A stretch of 64,000 nt of DNA from Pseudoalteromonas luteoviolacea NCIMB 1944 (GCF_001625565.1 NZ_AUXS01000012.1:1-64000); one strand, 5' to 3'; shown: positions 9,374-18,421, counted from the stretch's first letter. Numbers and translations: made by a program. Notes: generated by a model not told the origin, from the sequence alone.

Positions 9374-10606
9374 ATGCAATTTTCTGAATTCGATCTTGAT
9401 GGCAAGGTACTCTCTGCCATAAAAAAAATTGGTTATACAACCGCCACGAGCATTCAACAGTTGGCTATTCCTGAAGCGCTACTAGGGCGTGATATTCTTG
9501 CATCTGCTCCGACAGGAACGGGAAAAACCGCCGCTTTTCTTATCCCAGCGATTCAGTATTTACTGGACTTTCCAAGAAAAGACCCAGGATTTGCACGCGT
9601 CCTAATCATGACGCCCACTCGAGAATTAGCCTATCAGGTTCATGATCAGTGTCAGTCTCTTGCCGAAAACACCCATTTGAGAATTGGTGTGGTTACTGGG
9701 GGTATTAACTACGGCAGTCATAAAGAAATCTTCGAGAAGAATAATGATATTCTAATCGCCACACCTGGTCGATTAATGGAATACTTAGAGACAGAAAACT
9801 TCCATGCCGACAATGTTGAGCTATTGGTGCTTGATGAAGCTGATCGAATGCTTGATATGGGCTTCAAAAAAGAAATGCTGCGGATCTGTGACGAAGCAAA
9901 GAACCGCCGCCAAAGCTTTTTATTCTCTGCAACTCTCGAGGGCGATAGCGTCGAACTTTTTGCCGAACGTATGCTTAACGACCCGGCACTGCTAGAAGCT
10001 GAGCCGTCGAGAAAGGAAAAAGGTAAGATCCATCAATGGGCACACCTTGCCGATGACTACAAACATAAACTTGCCTTACTAACTCATTTACTAAAAAGTG
10101 AAGAAGTAGAAAAAGCCATCGTATTTGTCAAAACCCGTGAGCGTTTGGAGCAACTGATTGGTGAGCTTTATGCAAATGAAATCAAAACAACCTGGCTGCG
10201 CGGAGAAATGCCTCAAGACAAGCGTATGACAGCCATGGCTAGCTTTCACAGTGGCAGAACCAATATTTTAGTTGCGACAGATGTTGCTGCCCGTGGTATT
10301 GACGTAGCCGATATTACTCACGTAATTAACTTTGATATGCCGCGCACTGCCGACATATACGTGCACCGTATTGGCCGAACAGGCCGTGCTGGAAAAAAAG
10401 GGACTGCAATCTCACTTGTTGAAGCCCATGACGTCGAAATGCTAGGTAAAGTTGAGCGTTATACGGATCAGAAGCTAAAACGTAGAACAATTGAAGGGTT
10501 GGAGCCAAAACACAAAGAAGCCAAGCCACCGAAAAAGAAAAAAGATGCAGCAAAAATAAAAGCAAAGAAAAAAGCCGCTAAAGCAAAAAGTAAAAAGAAA
10601 AAGTAA
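9374..10606 (+). CDS. srmB: ATP-dependent RNA helicase SrmB (DEAD-box)
   Basis: SrmB remodels RNA in early 50S ribosome assembly. The 410-residue protein has the Q motif (TSIQQLAIPEAL), motif I (APTGTGKTAAF), PTRELAY, DEAD (VLDEADRMLDMGF), SAT (LFSATLEG) and motif VI (HRIGRTGRAG). The last 40 residues are almost all lysine and alanine, a basic RNA-binding tail. That tail is encoded by A-rich DNA which runs straight into a TAAAAG repeat beyond the stop, suggesting that slippage helped shape it. The assignment among DEAD-box paralogues rests on the divergent trmN6 neighbour. Confidence 0.92.
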   Translation: MQFSEFDLDGKVLSAIKKIGYTTATSIQQLAIPEALLGRDILASAPTGTGKTAAFLIPAIQYLLDFPRKDPGFARVLIMTPTRELAYQVHDQCQSLAENTHLRIGVVTGGINYGSHKEIFEKNNDILIATPGRLMEYLETENFHADNVELLVLDEADRMLDMGFKKEMLRICDEAKNRRQSFLFSATLEGDSVELFAERMLNDPALLEAEPSRKEKGKIHQWAHLADDYKHKLALLTHLLKSEEVEKAIVFVKTRERLEQLIGELYANEIKTTWLRGEMPQDKRMTAMASFHSGRTNILVATDVAARGIDVADITHVINFDMPRTADIYVHRIGRTGRAGKKGTAISLVEAHDVEMLGKVERYTDQKLKRRTIEGLEPKHKEAKPPKKKKDAAKIKAKKKAAKAKSKKKK

Positions 10607-10640
10607 AAAGTAAAAGTAAAAGTAAAAGTAAAAGTAAAAA
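10591..10640 (+). repeat. Hexanucleotide microsatellite TAAAAG at the srmB stop
   Basis: Four exact TAAAAG units occupy 10611-10634. Degenerate units flank them: TAAAAAG at 10604-10610, whose first three bases are the srmB stop codon, TAAAAAG at 10591-10597, and TAAAAA at 10635-10640. The array ends two bases before the transcription terminator stem. Confidence 0.9.
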
Positions 10641-10642
10641 AT

Positions 10643-10667
10643 AAGCCCCGTATCAACGGGGCTTTTT
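10643..10667 (+). terminator. Intrinsic terminator of srmB
   Basis: AAGCCCCG pairs with CGGGGCTT around a 6-base loop and is followed by TTT. It lies 36 bp after the stop, directly behind the repeat array. Confidence 0.85.
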
Positions 10668-10706
10668 AGTTGTGACTATCATTACGCAAGCAATGCGCTA
10701 CACAAC

Positions 10707-11060
10707 TTAGCCTCGGATATGGGCAAAAGACAAGGTTGGGAAGCCTGAAACACACGAAGAGCTGTCATCAGGGATCCAGATAGATACTTTCTTTTGTGTC
10801 GTCTGAGCGGATAACAATATAGCGAGAATAGCGTCTGCATTTTTTATCTTTGATGTATCCCAGCGAATTGAGTCCAAATGCCTATTAGGGCAATTGTTTG
10901 AACTAGGAATTGCGGATCCATTATTTACTTTTGGAATATAGATATAGCAAATATTATTATTTACGTGACACCCAACATGAGTAACTTGAGTATCAATTTG
11001 TTTTGCAAACGTGATTTTAGAAAATAGCGCAATAAGTATAAAAAGACTAACTCTAAACAT
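10707..11060 (-). CDS. Small exported Cys-containing protein, unknown function
   Basis: The 117-residue product has a clear signal peptide (MFRVSLFILIALFSKITFA) and a mature part of about 98 residues with four cysteines. GCHVNNNICYIYIP is followed by a helix-like stretch NADAILAILLSAQTTQKK, a strand VSIWIPD and SSCVSGFPTLSF. This strand-helix-strand layout with paired Cys recalls small periplasmic or secreted OB-fold-like proteins related to AB5-toxin B subunits (SubB-like), but I offer that only as a resemblance. It is monocistronic and convergent with srmB. A similarly built gene lies at 15468-15773. Confidence 0.7.
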   Translation of the reverse strand: MFRVSLFILIALFSKITFAKQIDTQVTHVGCHVNNNICYIYIPKVNNGSAIPSSNNCPNRHLDSIRWDTSKIKNADAILAILLSAQTTQKKVSIWIPDDSSSCVSGFPTLSFAHIRG

Positions 11061-11206
11061 TTTTCATCCTTAGTTAATTTAAAGTGCGCATTATATTAAA
11101 GAATAAAGAAGCAGCAAGTAGCCTACCCTCTTTAATGGCGTGATTTGTACAATATCCACATCATAACTACAATTTAATGAGTTTATTTATATAACTAAGC
11201 AGCAAT

Positions 11207-12001
11207 ATGGAAGAAGAACAGAAAATTACCCTAGAGCAATATTTAGCTGAATTACGTTTAATTGTAGATCTTCGCCTTACAACACAATATCCGTACTTTT
11301 CAGAAAAGCCCTACCCGCTTGGCCGCTGTAAAGAGATCCGCAATGCAATGTTAGAACTACTTCAAACGCGTCTCGCTATGCCAACCTTACCGGCACCACT
11401 GCAAATATTGAAAAATGAACTAAACCTTGGGCAGACTTTAAAACCGGCTTGGGGTTCCCTCAGAGATGAGTATTTTCAAAACGCTATTTTGCTTGGTGAT
11501 TGGTATATTGATACCGCCAATGATACCGTGAACCCAAACAAGCCCCGTGTTGAAATCGTCAAACTTGAGCAAAGTGGATTCAGCGCCATTACAAGCTTTG
11601 AGCAATTTTGCCTAATTGCAAGAAAATACTGGCAAGTCACGATTTATAAAAACGACATCTATCCAGCTTTGGCTCCATACTTACCACTAGTATGCGTCAA
11701 TAATTTAGGGGCGAGCTGGCTCGCAGCCGCCAATGACGACATGATTGCATTGGCGCGAAAATCTTGTTTTGTACTGAGTGAGCGCATACTAAACGAATTA
11801 CCAAGCACACCAACACCCATAAAGCAGCATTGGTATCGTCGATACTCTGACCACACAGATTATCTATTAAAAGACACCGCGTACAGTGCCGCTGAATTTT
11901 GCCAGCGCTACAGAGAGCAACACAAAGAGCATGACTTGCTCTTTCGAGATGAAGTCGTCAAAGCCTATTTGCTTGTGGCGCAAGGGGCGAGTGTCGCTTA
12001 A
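11207..12001 (+). CDS. Conserved hypothetical protein, 264 aa
   Basis: I do not recognise the family. The protein is soluble, without signal peptide or membrane helices, acidic at the N terminus (MEEEQKITLEQYLAELRLIV) and rich in aromatic residues. It contains a charged C-terminal helix (YREQHKEHDLLFRDEVVKAYLLV). No catalytic motif stands out. Its base composition matches neighbouring housekeeping genes and the frame is long and clean, so it is very likely real. Its 3' end overlaps the convergent MFS gene by 44 bp, so the two transcripts must be antisense there. Confidence 0.8.
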   Translation: MEEEQKITLEQYLAELRLIVDLRLTTQYPYFSEKPYPLGRCKEIRNAMLELLQTRLAMPTLPAPLQILKNELNLGQTLKPAWGSLRDEYFQNAILLGDWYIDTANDTVNPNKPRVEIVKLEQSGFSAITSFEQFCLIARKYWQVTIYKNDIYPALAPYLPLVCVNNLGASWLAAANDDMIALARKSCFVLSERILNELPSTPTPIKQHWYRRYSDHTDYLLKDTAYSAAEFCQRYREQHKEHDLLFRDEVVKAYLLVAQGASVA

Positions 12002-13133
12002 ACCACATTGACGCCATCAGTGCCAATATCAAAATAGGAGCGGAACCTATGTTAAGCGCTTGCCATCCAATGGTACTTTCGAGCAACCCGGCAAACAATG
12101 ATGACAACGCAACCATACTAAATACGAAAAATTCGTTTGCGGCTTGTGATTTAGCCCGCTCATGTGGAAAATAGGCTTGGCTAACTAACGCTGTTGCACT
12201 AATAAACATGAAATTCCAGCCGACACCTAGGACCAACAGCGCAAGTAAAAAGTGCCACTGACTCACCCCAGTCAAATTAATTAAGGTACACACAAACATC
12301 AAAATACAGCCACTGATGATCATTGTGATAGAACCGTAGCGCTCAATGAGTTTGCCTGTAAAAAAAGACGGTAAAAACATACCTAAAACATGCCATTCAA
12401 TTACCATAGCTAACTCAGCCAGATCGAAGCCATGGCGGTGCATTGCCAGCGGTGTCGCAGTCATCAACAAATTCATGACAGAGTAGCTCACCATGCCGAT
12501 AAACGCAGCTACAGCGAACTGCGGCTGAGTAATGATGATCTTAATTGATCTTTGCTTCTGTTGAGCGGACTGTGTTGACACTTCCTCAAAGCTTACGAGT
12601 TGTAACAAAAATAGCGCAATGACATAAATGCCACTCAAAGCCAGAAATGAATTTGCATAGTTAATTTCTGGTAGGTAATTATTTACCCAGACAGCCAAAT
12701 TTGGCCCTAATATAGCTGCAATCGCGCCACTTGCCATAATCATCGAAATCGCTCGCGCAGGTTTATCGCTAGCTTCAATCGCGGCAAAACGATACAAAGT
12801 CGCAAATCCAATACCGATGCCAATTAAGAAAGTTGCCAAACAAAAAAGGTAAAAATGACTATTCAAGAGGGACCAAAACCCCATCATAGCCCCTGATATG
12901 CCGATTAGATTTCCAAGGCTGAAACCCAATTTTCGGCCAGTTTTGGCCATTATCAAAGATGCTGGCACTGTAGTGAGCAACAACCCAAACATTTGAGTTG
13001 CTACTGGCAGGGTTGTCAATGATGCTGACGAACTCAACATTTGCCCCACTAAAGCGCAGATAGTGACTAACAATATATTGCCAGTCGTCATCAACCCTTG
13101 GCAGCAAGCCAGTAAGAATACATTTTTATTCAA
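11958..13133 (-). CDS. MFS transporter
   Basis: The 391-residue inner-membrane protein has about 12 hydrophobic helices in two halves, the layout of the major facilitator superfamily. The loop between helices 2 and 3 (MAKTGRKLGFSLGN) is the usual motif A position, and the second half has GKLIERYGSITM in the equivalent place. The charged loop after helix 6 (EEVSTQSAQQKQRS) divides the halves. The substrate cannot be told; drug or metabolite efflux is typical of this size class. The 3' end overlaps the convergent gene at 11207-12001. Confidence 0.88.
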   Translation of the reverse strand: MNKNVFLLACCQGLMTTGNILLVTICALVGQMLSSSASLTTLPVATQMFGLLLTTVPASLIMAKTGRKLGFSLGNLIGISGAMMGFWSLLNSHFYLFCLATFLIGIGIGFATLYRFAAIEASDKPARAISMIMASGAIAAILGPNLAVWVNNYLPEINYANSFLALSGIYVIALFLLQLVSFEEVSTQSAQQKQRSIKIIITQPQFAVAAFIGMVSYSVMNLLMTATPLAMHRHGFDLAELAMVIEWHVLGMFLPSFFTGKLIERYGSITMIISGCILMFVCTLINLTGVSQWHFLLALLVLGVGWNFMFISATALVSQAYFPHERAKSQAANEFFVFSMVALSSLFAGLLESTIGWQALNIGSAPILILALMASMWFKRHSPLAPQANRL

Positions 13134-13172
13134 AGCATACTGCCTGTGAGCTTTATTAGTCGGGCCAAATTA

Positions 13173-13385
13173 TTAATATACTTCCGGGTGTGGAATAACT
13201 TCACAGATTGATTCTGCTTGGCAATGCCTTGCACAGGGTTGTGTAAGTTCATTTTCTTTGCATATGCTAAGACACTCTTGCTGCTTATGCTGACATGAAA
13301 TTTCACCACTGGAGTTCAAAATTGACACTCGCGCACCACACACTTGTAATAATATAAAAAGCCCTATATAAATTATTTTATTCAG
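13173..13385 (-). CDS. Small exported Cys-rich peptide with twin CX3C motif (non-standard start)
   Basis: A 70-codon frame runs from CTG at 13383-13385 to TAA at 13173-13175. Read with initiator Met, it begins [20 protein letters not shown], a convincing signal peptide. The mature part has cysteines at about 31, 38, 42, 51, 55 and 61, giving C-x6-C-x3-C-x8-C-x3-C-x5-C with two CX3C pairs. No ATG, GTG or TTG exists between the preceding in-frame stop and the signal sequence. AGAGAAGAG lies a few bases before the CTG, which overlaps the yaaA stop, so coupled translation from CTG is plausible. It could instead be a decayed gene whose ATG was lost. Family unknown. Confidence 0.5.
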   Translation of the reverse strand: MNKIIYIGLFILLQVCGARVSILNSSGEISCQHKQQECLSICKENELTQPCARHCQAESICEVIPHPEVY

Positions 13386-14161
13386 GCTTGCTCTTCTCTT
13401 AAAAATACTGGCTCATTAGCTTTAACTGTTGCCTCTTCGCTAAAATAATAACCAGAAATATTAAATTCTTTTAATGACTCGATATCATTTACTTTATTTT
13501 CCATAATATATCTTGCCATCATTCCACGTGCTTTTTTAGCATAAAAGCTGATCACTTTATACTGACCATTTTTGCAGTCCTTAAATACAGGAGTGATAAT
13601 TTCAGCTTTCAGTGCCTTTTTATCAACCGCTTTAAAATATTCATTAGAAGCAAGGTTAATAAGCTGACTAGAATCTGATTCTGCCAAAGCTTCATTGAGC
13701 TTATCTGCAATAATGCTGCCCCAAAACTCATAGAGGTTTTTTCCTCGTGAATTGGCAAGCTTAGTACCCATTTCTAAACGATATGCTTGCATAAGATCCA
13801 GGGGTCTCAACACTCCATACAATCCAGATAAAATCCGCAAGTGCTGTTGCGTATGCTCCAATACATTTTGAGGTAAGCTGGTGGCATCTAAATCTGCATA
13901 CACATCGCCATTAAAAGCAAAAATAGCTTGTTTTGCATTGTCAGCAGTAAAAGGCTGTGACCACTCGGCAAATCTCGCCGCATTTAAACCAGCCAGTTTA
14001 TCGCTGATTTTCATTAAACTACCTATTTCTTGAGGGCTTAAATCACGACATACTGAAATTAATGCTTCGGAATGCGTCAATAATTCAGGTAGGGTGTGAT
14101 GCGTTGTTGGCACACTAGAGTCGTAATCGAGATTTTTTGCTGGTGAAATTACCGTGATCAT
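13382..14161 (-). CDS. yaaA: Peroxide stress protein YaaA
   Basis: YaaA (DUF328/UPF0246) lowers intracellular free iron and limits oxidative DNA damage during hydrogen peroxide stress. The 259-residue protein begins [15 protein letters not shown], the family's signature. It has [20 protein letters not shown] in the middle and [14 protein letters not shown] near the C terminus, both strongly conserved. It is cytoplasmic with no signal peptide. Its stop codon overlaps the CTG start of the small Cys-rich frame downstream. Confidence 0.95.
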   Translation of the reverse strand: MITVISPAKNLDYDSSVPTTHHTLPELLTHSEALISVCRDLSPQEIGSLMKISDKLAGLNAARFAEWSQPFTADNAKQAIFAFNGDVYADLDATSLPQNVLEHTQQHLRILSGLYGVLRPLDLMQAYRLEMGTKLANSRGKNLYEFWGSIIADKLNEALAESDSSQLINLASNEYFKAVDKKALKAEIITPVFKDCKNGQYKVISFYAKKARGMMARYIMENKVNDIESLKEFNISGYYFSEEATVKANEPVFLREEQA

Positions 14162-14454
14162 TGATAGCCTATTGACTTAAATATTGATTAATGTCAATTT
14201 CAACACTATCCACAGTTGATCGCAAGCGTAAAATCTTCCGCCTTCAGTTGCTCAGTCACATAACCACGAGGTAATAGACAGCACCTTACTGTGGGTAAAC
14301 ATAACTCGCCTTATTATAAAAATGACCAAAACCGGCTAGGACAAAACCATATGATATAAGTCATGCGGACATTTGACCTATAAAAGCCGATCATGGTGTT
14401 GCAACATAAGGTGTGTAATTTATTTATAGCTGCAAATATAGGAATGAGGACAGC

Positions 14455-15405
14455 ATGACTTCAGCATTAGATAGGCTAAAACAGCATTCATCGATTGTTG
14501 CCGATACTGGCGACATCGAAGCGATCCGTAAACATCAACCGGAAGACGCAACAACTAATCCATCACTTTTACTCAAAGCAGCACAAACGCCTGCCTATCA
14601 GCCGTTTCTAAAACAAGCATTAGATTACGCAAAATCTCAAGAGCAGGACGCGCAAAAGCAAATTGAGTTGGCATGTGATTATTTCGCAGTTTTAATTGGC
14701 AAAGAAATCGCAAGTATCGTACCGGGCTACATTTCAACAGAGGTTGATGCTCGTTTGTCATTTGATACACAGGCAACCATTGCAAAGGCACAACAACTGC
14801 TAGCTCTGTACGAAGAGCAAGGCGTGAGTAAAGATAAAATCCTCATCAAGATAGCTTCAACTTGGGAAGGTATCAAAGCTGCTGAAGAGTTAGAAAAGCA
14901 AGGTGTTAAATGTAATCTAACACTGCTATTTAGCCAAGCTCAAGCACGCGCGTGTGCAGACGCAAATGTATTTCTTATCTCTCCATTTGTTGGCCGTATT
15001 CTTGATTGGCACGTTGCCCATGGTGTTGATAAGCCAACCGATCCGCTAGACGACCCAGGTGTACAATCTGTTCGTACCATTTACGACTTCTACAAACGTC
15101 ACGGTTATAAAACAGTCGTAATGGGAGCAAGTTTCCGCAACACTGGAGAAATCGTTGCACTGACTGGGTGTGATAAACTGACAATTAGTCCAGCTCTATT
15201 AGAAGAGCTTGGCGAATTACCTGCAACCGAAGAATACTTGCTGGAAAATGCGCAAGCTAGTGCTGAGAAGCCAGCTCCATTGACTGAAAGTGAGTTCCGC
15301 TGGTTACATAACCAAGACGCAATGGCAACTGAAAAACTCGCAGAAGGCATAAGAGCATTTGCACATGCTCAGGAAATTCTGGAATCTGAAGTGACCAAAT
15401 TATAA
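14455..15405 (+). CDS. tal: Transaldolase
   Basis: Transaldolase moves a dihydroxyacetone unit from sedoheptulose 7-phosphate to glyceraldehyde 3-phosphate in the non-oxidative pentose phosphate pathway. The 316-residue length matches E. coli TalB. The Schiff-base lysine lies in [20 protein letters not shown] near residue 32 is the N-terminal signature, and TLLFSQAQA follows. A strong AGGA (AATGAGGACAGC) precedes the ATG. It is monocistronic, with an intrinsic terminator just behind. RpiA at 55.4 kb belongs to the same pathway. Confidence 0.96.
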   Translation: MTSALDRLKQHSSIVADTGDIEAIRKHQPEDATTNPSLLLKAAQTPAYQPFLKQALDYAKSQEQDAQKQIELACDYFAVLIGKEIASIVPGYISTEVDARLSFDTQATIAKAQQLLALYEEQGVSKDKILIKIASTWEGIKAAEELEKQGVKCNLTLLFSQAQARACADANVFLISPFVGRILDWHVAHGVDKPTDPLDDPGVQSVRTIYDFYKRHGYKTVVMGASFRNTGEIVALTGCDKLTISPALLEELGELPATEEYLLENAQASAEKPAPLTESEFRWLHNQDAMATEKLAEGIRAFAHAQEILESEVTKL

Positions 15406-15420
15406 TTTGGTTAAAATGTA

Positions 15421-15443
15421 AAAAAGCGCCTTGGGCGCTTTTT
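15421..15443 (+). terminator. Intrinsic terminator of the transaldolase gene
   Basis: AAAAAGCGCC and its perfect complement form a 10-bp stem with a 3-base loop ending in a T-run. It lies between convergent genes and its A/T flanks would let it act both ways. Confidence 0.88.
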
Positions 15444-15467
15444 TATTGCTCTACAGCATGCCGCAGA

Positions 15468-15773
15468 TTATCGACGCATACTCAAGTTTGTAATCTTAGT
15501 CACATCGTTACCACACCACCTGATTGTACCACCAGAAGTGAATACATTCCCCGCAGCTTTGCCTGTCGTTACCATGGTCATTGCCATGCTATACAAACGG
15601 TTGTACTGGGCTTCAGAAAAGGCTGTGCTGTCTAGTAGGTATAGCTTACCACCAGCTGAAATCGCAAAATTTTCGCCACAATTAAAAACAAGATCTATTG
15701 ACTTGCCAGACGGGTTAGCCATAGCGTTAAGAGAAGCGAACAAAAGAGAAGAGGCTAGTATTGTTTTTTTCAT
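15468..15773 (-). CDS. Small exported Cys-containing protein, unknown function
   Basis: From ATG 15773 the 101-residue product has a signal peptide (MKKTILASSLLFASLNAMA). The mature part of about 82 residues has two cysteines, in LVFNCGENF and IRWCGND, probably disulfide-bonded. Between them a helix (SEAQYNRLYSMAMTMVTTGK) separates strand-rich ends. This matches the layout of the exported protein at 10707-11060, though direct sequence identity is slight. Two in-frame ATGs lie just upstream, but GGAA spaces best with 15773. Function is unknown. Confidence 0.7.
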   Translation of the reverse strand: MKKTILASSLLFASLNAMANPSGKSIDLVFNCGENFAISAGGKLYLLDSTAFSEAQYNRLYSMAMTMVTTGKAAGNVFTSGGTIRWCGNDVTKITNLSMRR

Positions 15774-15877
15774 AAACATTTCCATTACTTATTTTATTAT
15801 TGGAACGCAATAGTACCCTAACCAGAGCCGCCTTTCATTCAAAAACTGCAGTATTCTCCGAACCGACCTTTGTAATT

Positions 15878-15890
15878 AAAGTGTCACTTT
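15878..15890. promoter_or_regulatory. Short palindrome upstream of the DUF3545 gene
   Basis: AAAGTG-T-CACTTT is a perfect 6-bp inverted repeat, with a further TTTTCACTTT copy of one arm eight bases on. It lies about 140 bp upstream of the small gene at 16030 and could be a regulator site. Chance occurrence is possible. Confidence 0.25.
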
Positions 15891-16029
15891 GTTTTCACTT
15901 TAAATACATATTAGTGTTTTATTTTTCTACTGTCTGTGGTATACCAGCATTACTCAAGTGTGTTTTTCGTGCAAATGGGGTAATGCTAAAACACATGTTT
16001 TGAGGTTAGTACATCAATAGGAGATATTC

Positions 16030-16221
16030 ATGGATAGCCTAGACGATATGATTGAAGTAATAGAAAGTCCGGAACCAAAAAAGAAAACCTCATCGAAGGG
16101 GAAAAAAAGAAAGTGGCGTGAAATAGAAGCGCTTAAAGACCGACAACGCCTTCGTAAGGAATTAGAAGAACTAGACATATTCGCAGACAGCGTCGATTTA
16201 GACGAACTCGACTTTATTTGA
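16030..16221 (+). CDS. DUF3545-family small protein, 63 aa
   Basis: This small soluble protein has an acidic N terminus, a basic centre (KKKTSSKGKKRKWREIEALKD) and an acidic C terminus (LEELDIFADSVDLDELDF). The core KRKWREIEALKDRQRLRKEL is what I recall of the DUF3545 family, found in Vibrio, Shewanella and Pseudoalteromonas; its function is unknown. A good AGGAGA lies six bases before the ATG and a terminator follows directly, so it is an independent unit. The charge pattern suggests nucleic acid or ribosome contact, which is inference only. Confidence 0.8.
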   Translation: MDSLDDMIEVIESPEPKKKTSSKGKKRKWREIEALKDRQRLRKELEELDIFADSVDLDELDFI

Positions 16222-16224
16222 CAT

Positions 16225-16253
16225 AAAGGCTCTATAAATTAGAGCCTTTTGTT
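16225..16253 (+). terminator. Intrinsic terminator of the DUF3545 gene
   Basis: AAAGGCTCT pairs perfectly with AGAGCCTTT across a 7-base loop and is followed by TGTTT, four bases after the stop codon. Confidence 0.8.
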
Positions 16254-16268
16254 TGTCTGAGCGTTTGC

Positions 16269-16292
16269 ACTGGCATGTAAAAGCATGCCAGT
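16269..16292 (-). terminator. Hairpin downstream of ung
   Basis: ACTGGCATG and CATGCCAGT form a perfect 9-bp stem with a 6-base loop, eight bases beyond the ung stop on the minus strand. No T-run follows, so it may act as a 3' stabilising hairpin for the B12 operon transcript. Confidence 0.5.
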
Positions 16293-16299
16293 AACTAGC

Positions 16300-16959
16300 C
16301 TACACTTGCCAATTAATGGGGCTTTTACCCATTGATTCGAGTAGTTTGTTAGTTTTCGAGAAGTGTTGACAGCCAAAGAACCCTCTGTGTGCTGATAGAG
16401 GGGACGGATGTGGCGCATGCAAAACATGGTGGCGCGACTTATCAATTGCTTTTCCTTTTTTCTGGGCATGTGCCCCCCATAAAAGGAAAACAACGCCTTC
16501 GCAATGTTCGTTGAGCTGTGCTATCACCACATCGGTAAAACGCTCCCACCCTAAATGTTTATGAGAATGCGCTTGACCCTGCTCTACGGTCAATACCGTA
16601 TTCAGTAATAATACCCCCTGCTGTGCCCAAGGTAGTAAATAGCCATGATCGGGTATCGTAAACTCAGCGATATCTGTCGCCAGCTCTTTGTACATATTCG
16701 CTAAAGAAGGTGGTGCTTTAACACCGGGCAATACAGAAAAACATAATCCGTGAGCTTGATTGGGACCATGGTAAGGGTCTTGACCCAGAATTACGACTTT
16801 AACCTCATTGAGTTCTGTAACTTTAAAAGCTTCAAACACCTGTGCTTGTGGCGGGAAGACAGTAACGCCTTCGTTACGCCTTTGTGCAACATAGTTCATC
16901 GTATCTTGAAAATAAGGCTGCTGTTTTTCTGCTCCTAACAATTCTTGCCATGTTGTCAT
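16300..16959 (-). CDS. ung: Uracil-DNA glycosylase
   Basis: Ung removes uracil from DNA in the first step of base excision repair. The 219-residue length is typical. The water-activating loop GQDPYHG ([17 protein letters not shown]) and the Leu-intercalation loop [13 protein letters not shown] are intact. Its ATG overlaps the btuF stop by 4 bp (ATGA), making it the last gene in the chain that starts at btuD behind the cobalamin riboswitch. A separate promoter inside btuF is possible but I could not identify one. Confidence 0.96.
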   Translation of the reverse strand: MTTWQELLGAEKQQPYFQDTMNYVAQRRNEGVTVFPPQAQVFEAFKVTELNEVKVVILGQDPYHGPNQAHGLCFSVLPGVKAPPSLANMYKELATDIAEFTIPDHGYLLPWAQQGVLLLNTVLTVEQGQAHSHKHLGWERFTDVVIAQLNEHCEGVVFLLWGAHAQKKGKAIDKSRHHVLHAPHPSPLSAHRGFFGCQHFSKTNKLLESMGKSPINWQV

Positions 16960-17813
16960 GTTCGTTTTCCGTAGTAAGTTCGTGATGCATGCAGTTTATC
17001 ACACATATCTTTCACGCCGGTCAGCATCCGAGTACTAAAGCGGTGCAGCAAATCTGCATCGACTTCAATATACTGATTGTGCTTTACCGCTGGAATTTCG
17101 GTCCATCGTCCCCAATCGACTTTTGGAGGCTGTTTTTTTGCCTTTTCATTTGGAATGATAATAACTTGTGGATGCTTAGCTATGACATTTTCAAGACTTA
17201 TTTGGGGATACTCTGTTGTCGCATTAGCAAAGACATTGCGCACCTGGCACGTTGATAACGTTTGATGTATCCAGGTTTTTCCACTGACCGTCATCATAGG
17301 TGACGGCCATAATTGATAAAAGACATCGAGTGACGGCATGTTTTTATATTTTTCAACCAGTGCATGATAATCAGAAAGAAACTTATCAGCTTTCAACTTA
17401 GCTTGCGCTTCACGTCCAGTCAGTCTTCCCAACTTTATTAGCTCTCTCGGAACGTGATGAATGTCTTTTGCCACACTGTAAACCACAGGAATACCAAGCG
17501 ATTTAAGCTTTTCAATATCTCCTTCTTTGTTACCACTTTGCCATACGATCACCAGATCTGGCTTAAGCGCCAAGACTTTTTCTAACTGAATACCGTGAAA
17601 CCCACCAATACGAGGAATTTTTTTTGCAGCCTCTGGATAGTCTGCATATTCAACTGTACCGACTATTTTATTTCCAGCACCGATTGCATAGAGGTTTTCT
17701 ACAATATGCGGTGCCAGTGCGACTATGCGGTTAAATGCTTTATCCGATTGTGCCTGCGCGCTCTTTGCCCAAACCAGCACAACTATAAATAGCATGAAAG
17801 CCTGTTTGACCAT
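16956..17813 (-). CDS. btuF: Periplasmic cobalamin/cobinamide-binding protein BtuF
   Basis: BtuF captures corrinoids in the periplasm and delivers them to BtuCD. The 285-residue product has a signal peptide ([22 protein letters not shown]) and a class III binding-protein fold. [37 protein letters not shown] and [13 protein letters not shown] are the N-lobe signatures of the family. A substrate such as a siderophore cannot be excluded from sequence alone, but the overlap with btuR and ung within a B12 operon argues for corrinoid. Confidence 0.9.
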   Translation of the reverse strand: MVKQAFMLFIVVLVWAKSAQAQSDKAFNRIVALAPHIVENLYAIGAGNKIVGTVEYADYPEAAKKIPRIGGFHGIQLEKVLALKPDLVIVWQSGNKEGDIEKLKSLGIPVVYSVAKDIHHVPRELIKLGRLTGREAQAKLKADKFLSDYHALVEKYKNMPSLDVFYQLWPSPMMTVSGKTWIHQTLSTCQVRNVFANATTEYPQISLENVIAKHPQVIIIPNEKAKKQPPKVDWGRWTEIPAVKHNQYIEVDADLLHRFSTRMLTGVKDMCDKLHASRTYYGKRT

Positions 17814-18412
17814 CAGTAGTCGAACCCTATTTGTGCTTGAATGCCCGCTTCAAAAGCATGCTTAACATTCCTGACTTCACTCACCGTATCGGCCAACTCG
17901 GTCAACCGACGGTGTGCTCCTCGACCTGTGATGATCACAGATTGCATTTTAGGCCTGTTATTCAATGCCTCAATCACTTCATCTAAGTCTAAGTAGTCGT
18001 AGCTCACCATATAGGTTAGTTCGTCCAATAACACTAAGTTAATATCATCATCTTGAAGCCAAGCCTTCGCTTGTTGCCACGTCGCTTGAGCTGCTTGCGT
18101 ATCTGTATCTCTATTTTGAGTTTCCCAAGTAAAGCCTGTTTTCATAACAGCAAACGGCACACCTGCACCTTCCAATAAGTTACGCTCGCCACATTCCCAA
18201 GTCCCCTTAATGAATTGCACAACAGCCGCTTTCATACCGTGACCGACACAACGCGCCACTGTGCCAAAGCCTGATGTCGACTTACCTTTGCCGTTACCGG
18301 TGATCACTTGCAGAATGCCTTGTTCAATGGTGGCTTGTGCAACTTTTTGATCAACTTGCTCTTTGACTTTTTGTTGTCTCTCTTTATGCTTATCTTGGTT
18401 TTTATCTGTCAT
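17813..18412 (-). CDS. btuR: Cob(I)alamin / cob(I)yrinic acid a,c-diamide adenosyltransferase
   Basis: This CobA/CobO-type enzyme transfers adenosine from ATP to the corrinoid cobalt, giving the coenzyme form. The 199-residue protein has a lysine-rich N terminus and the modified P-loop GNGKGKSTSGFGTVARCVGHG. LLDELTYMVSYDYLDLDEVI and IITGRGAHRRLTELADTVSEV are characteristic family stretches. Its start lies 9 bp after the cobQ stop and its stop shares one base with the btuF start, consistent with one mRNA. Confidence 0.95.
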   Translation of the reverse strand: MTDKNQDKHKERQQKVKEQVDQKVAQATIEQGILQVITGNGKGKSTSGFGTVARCVGHGMKAAVVQFIKGTWECGERNLLEGAGVPFAVMKTGFTWETQNRDTDTQAAQATWQQAKAWLQDDDINLVLLDELTYMVSYDYLDLDEVIEALNNRPKMQSVIITGRGAHRRLTELADTVSEVRNVKHAFEAGIQAQIGFDY

Positions 18413-18421
18413 ACTTGACTC

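Noticed and set aside
16239..16493. Minus-strand frame overlapping the end of ung
   Set aside because: It overlaps ung in another frame, and the ung frame has all catalytic motifs.
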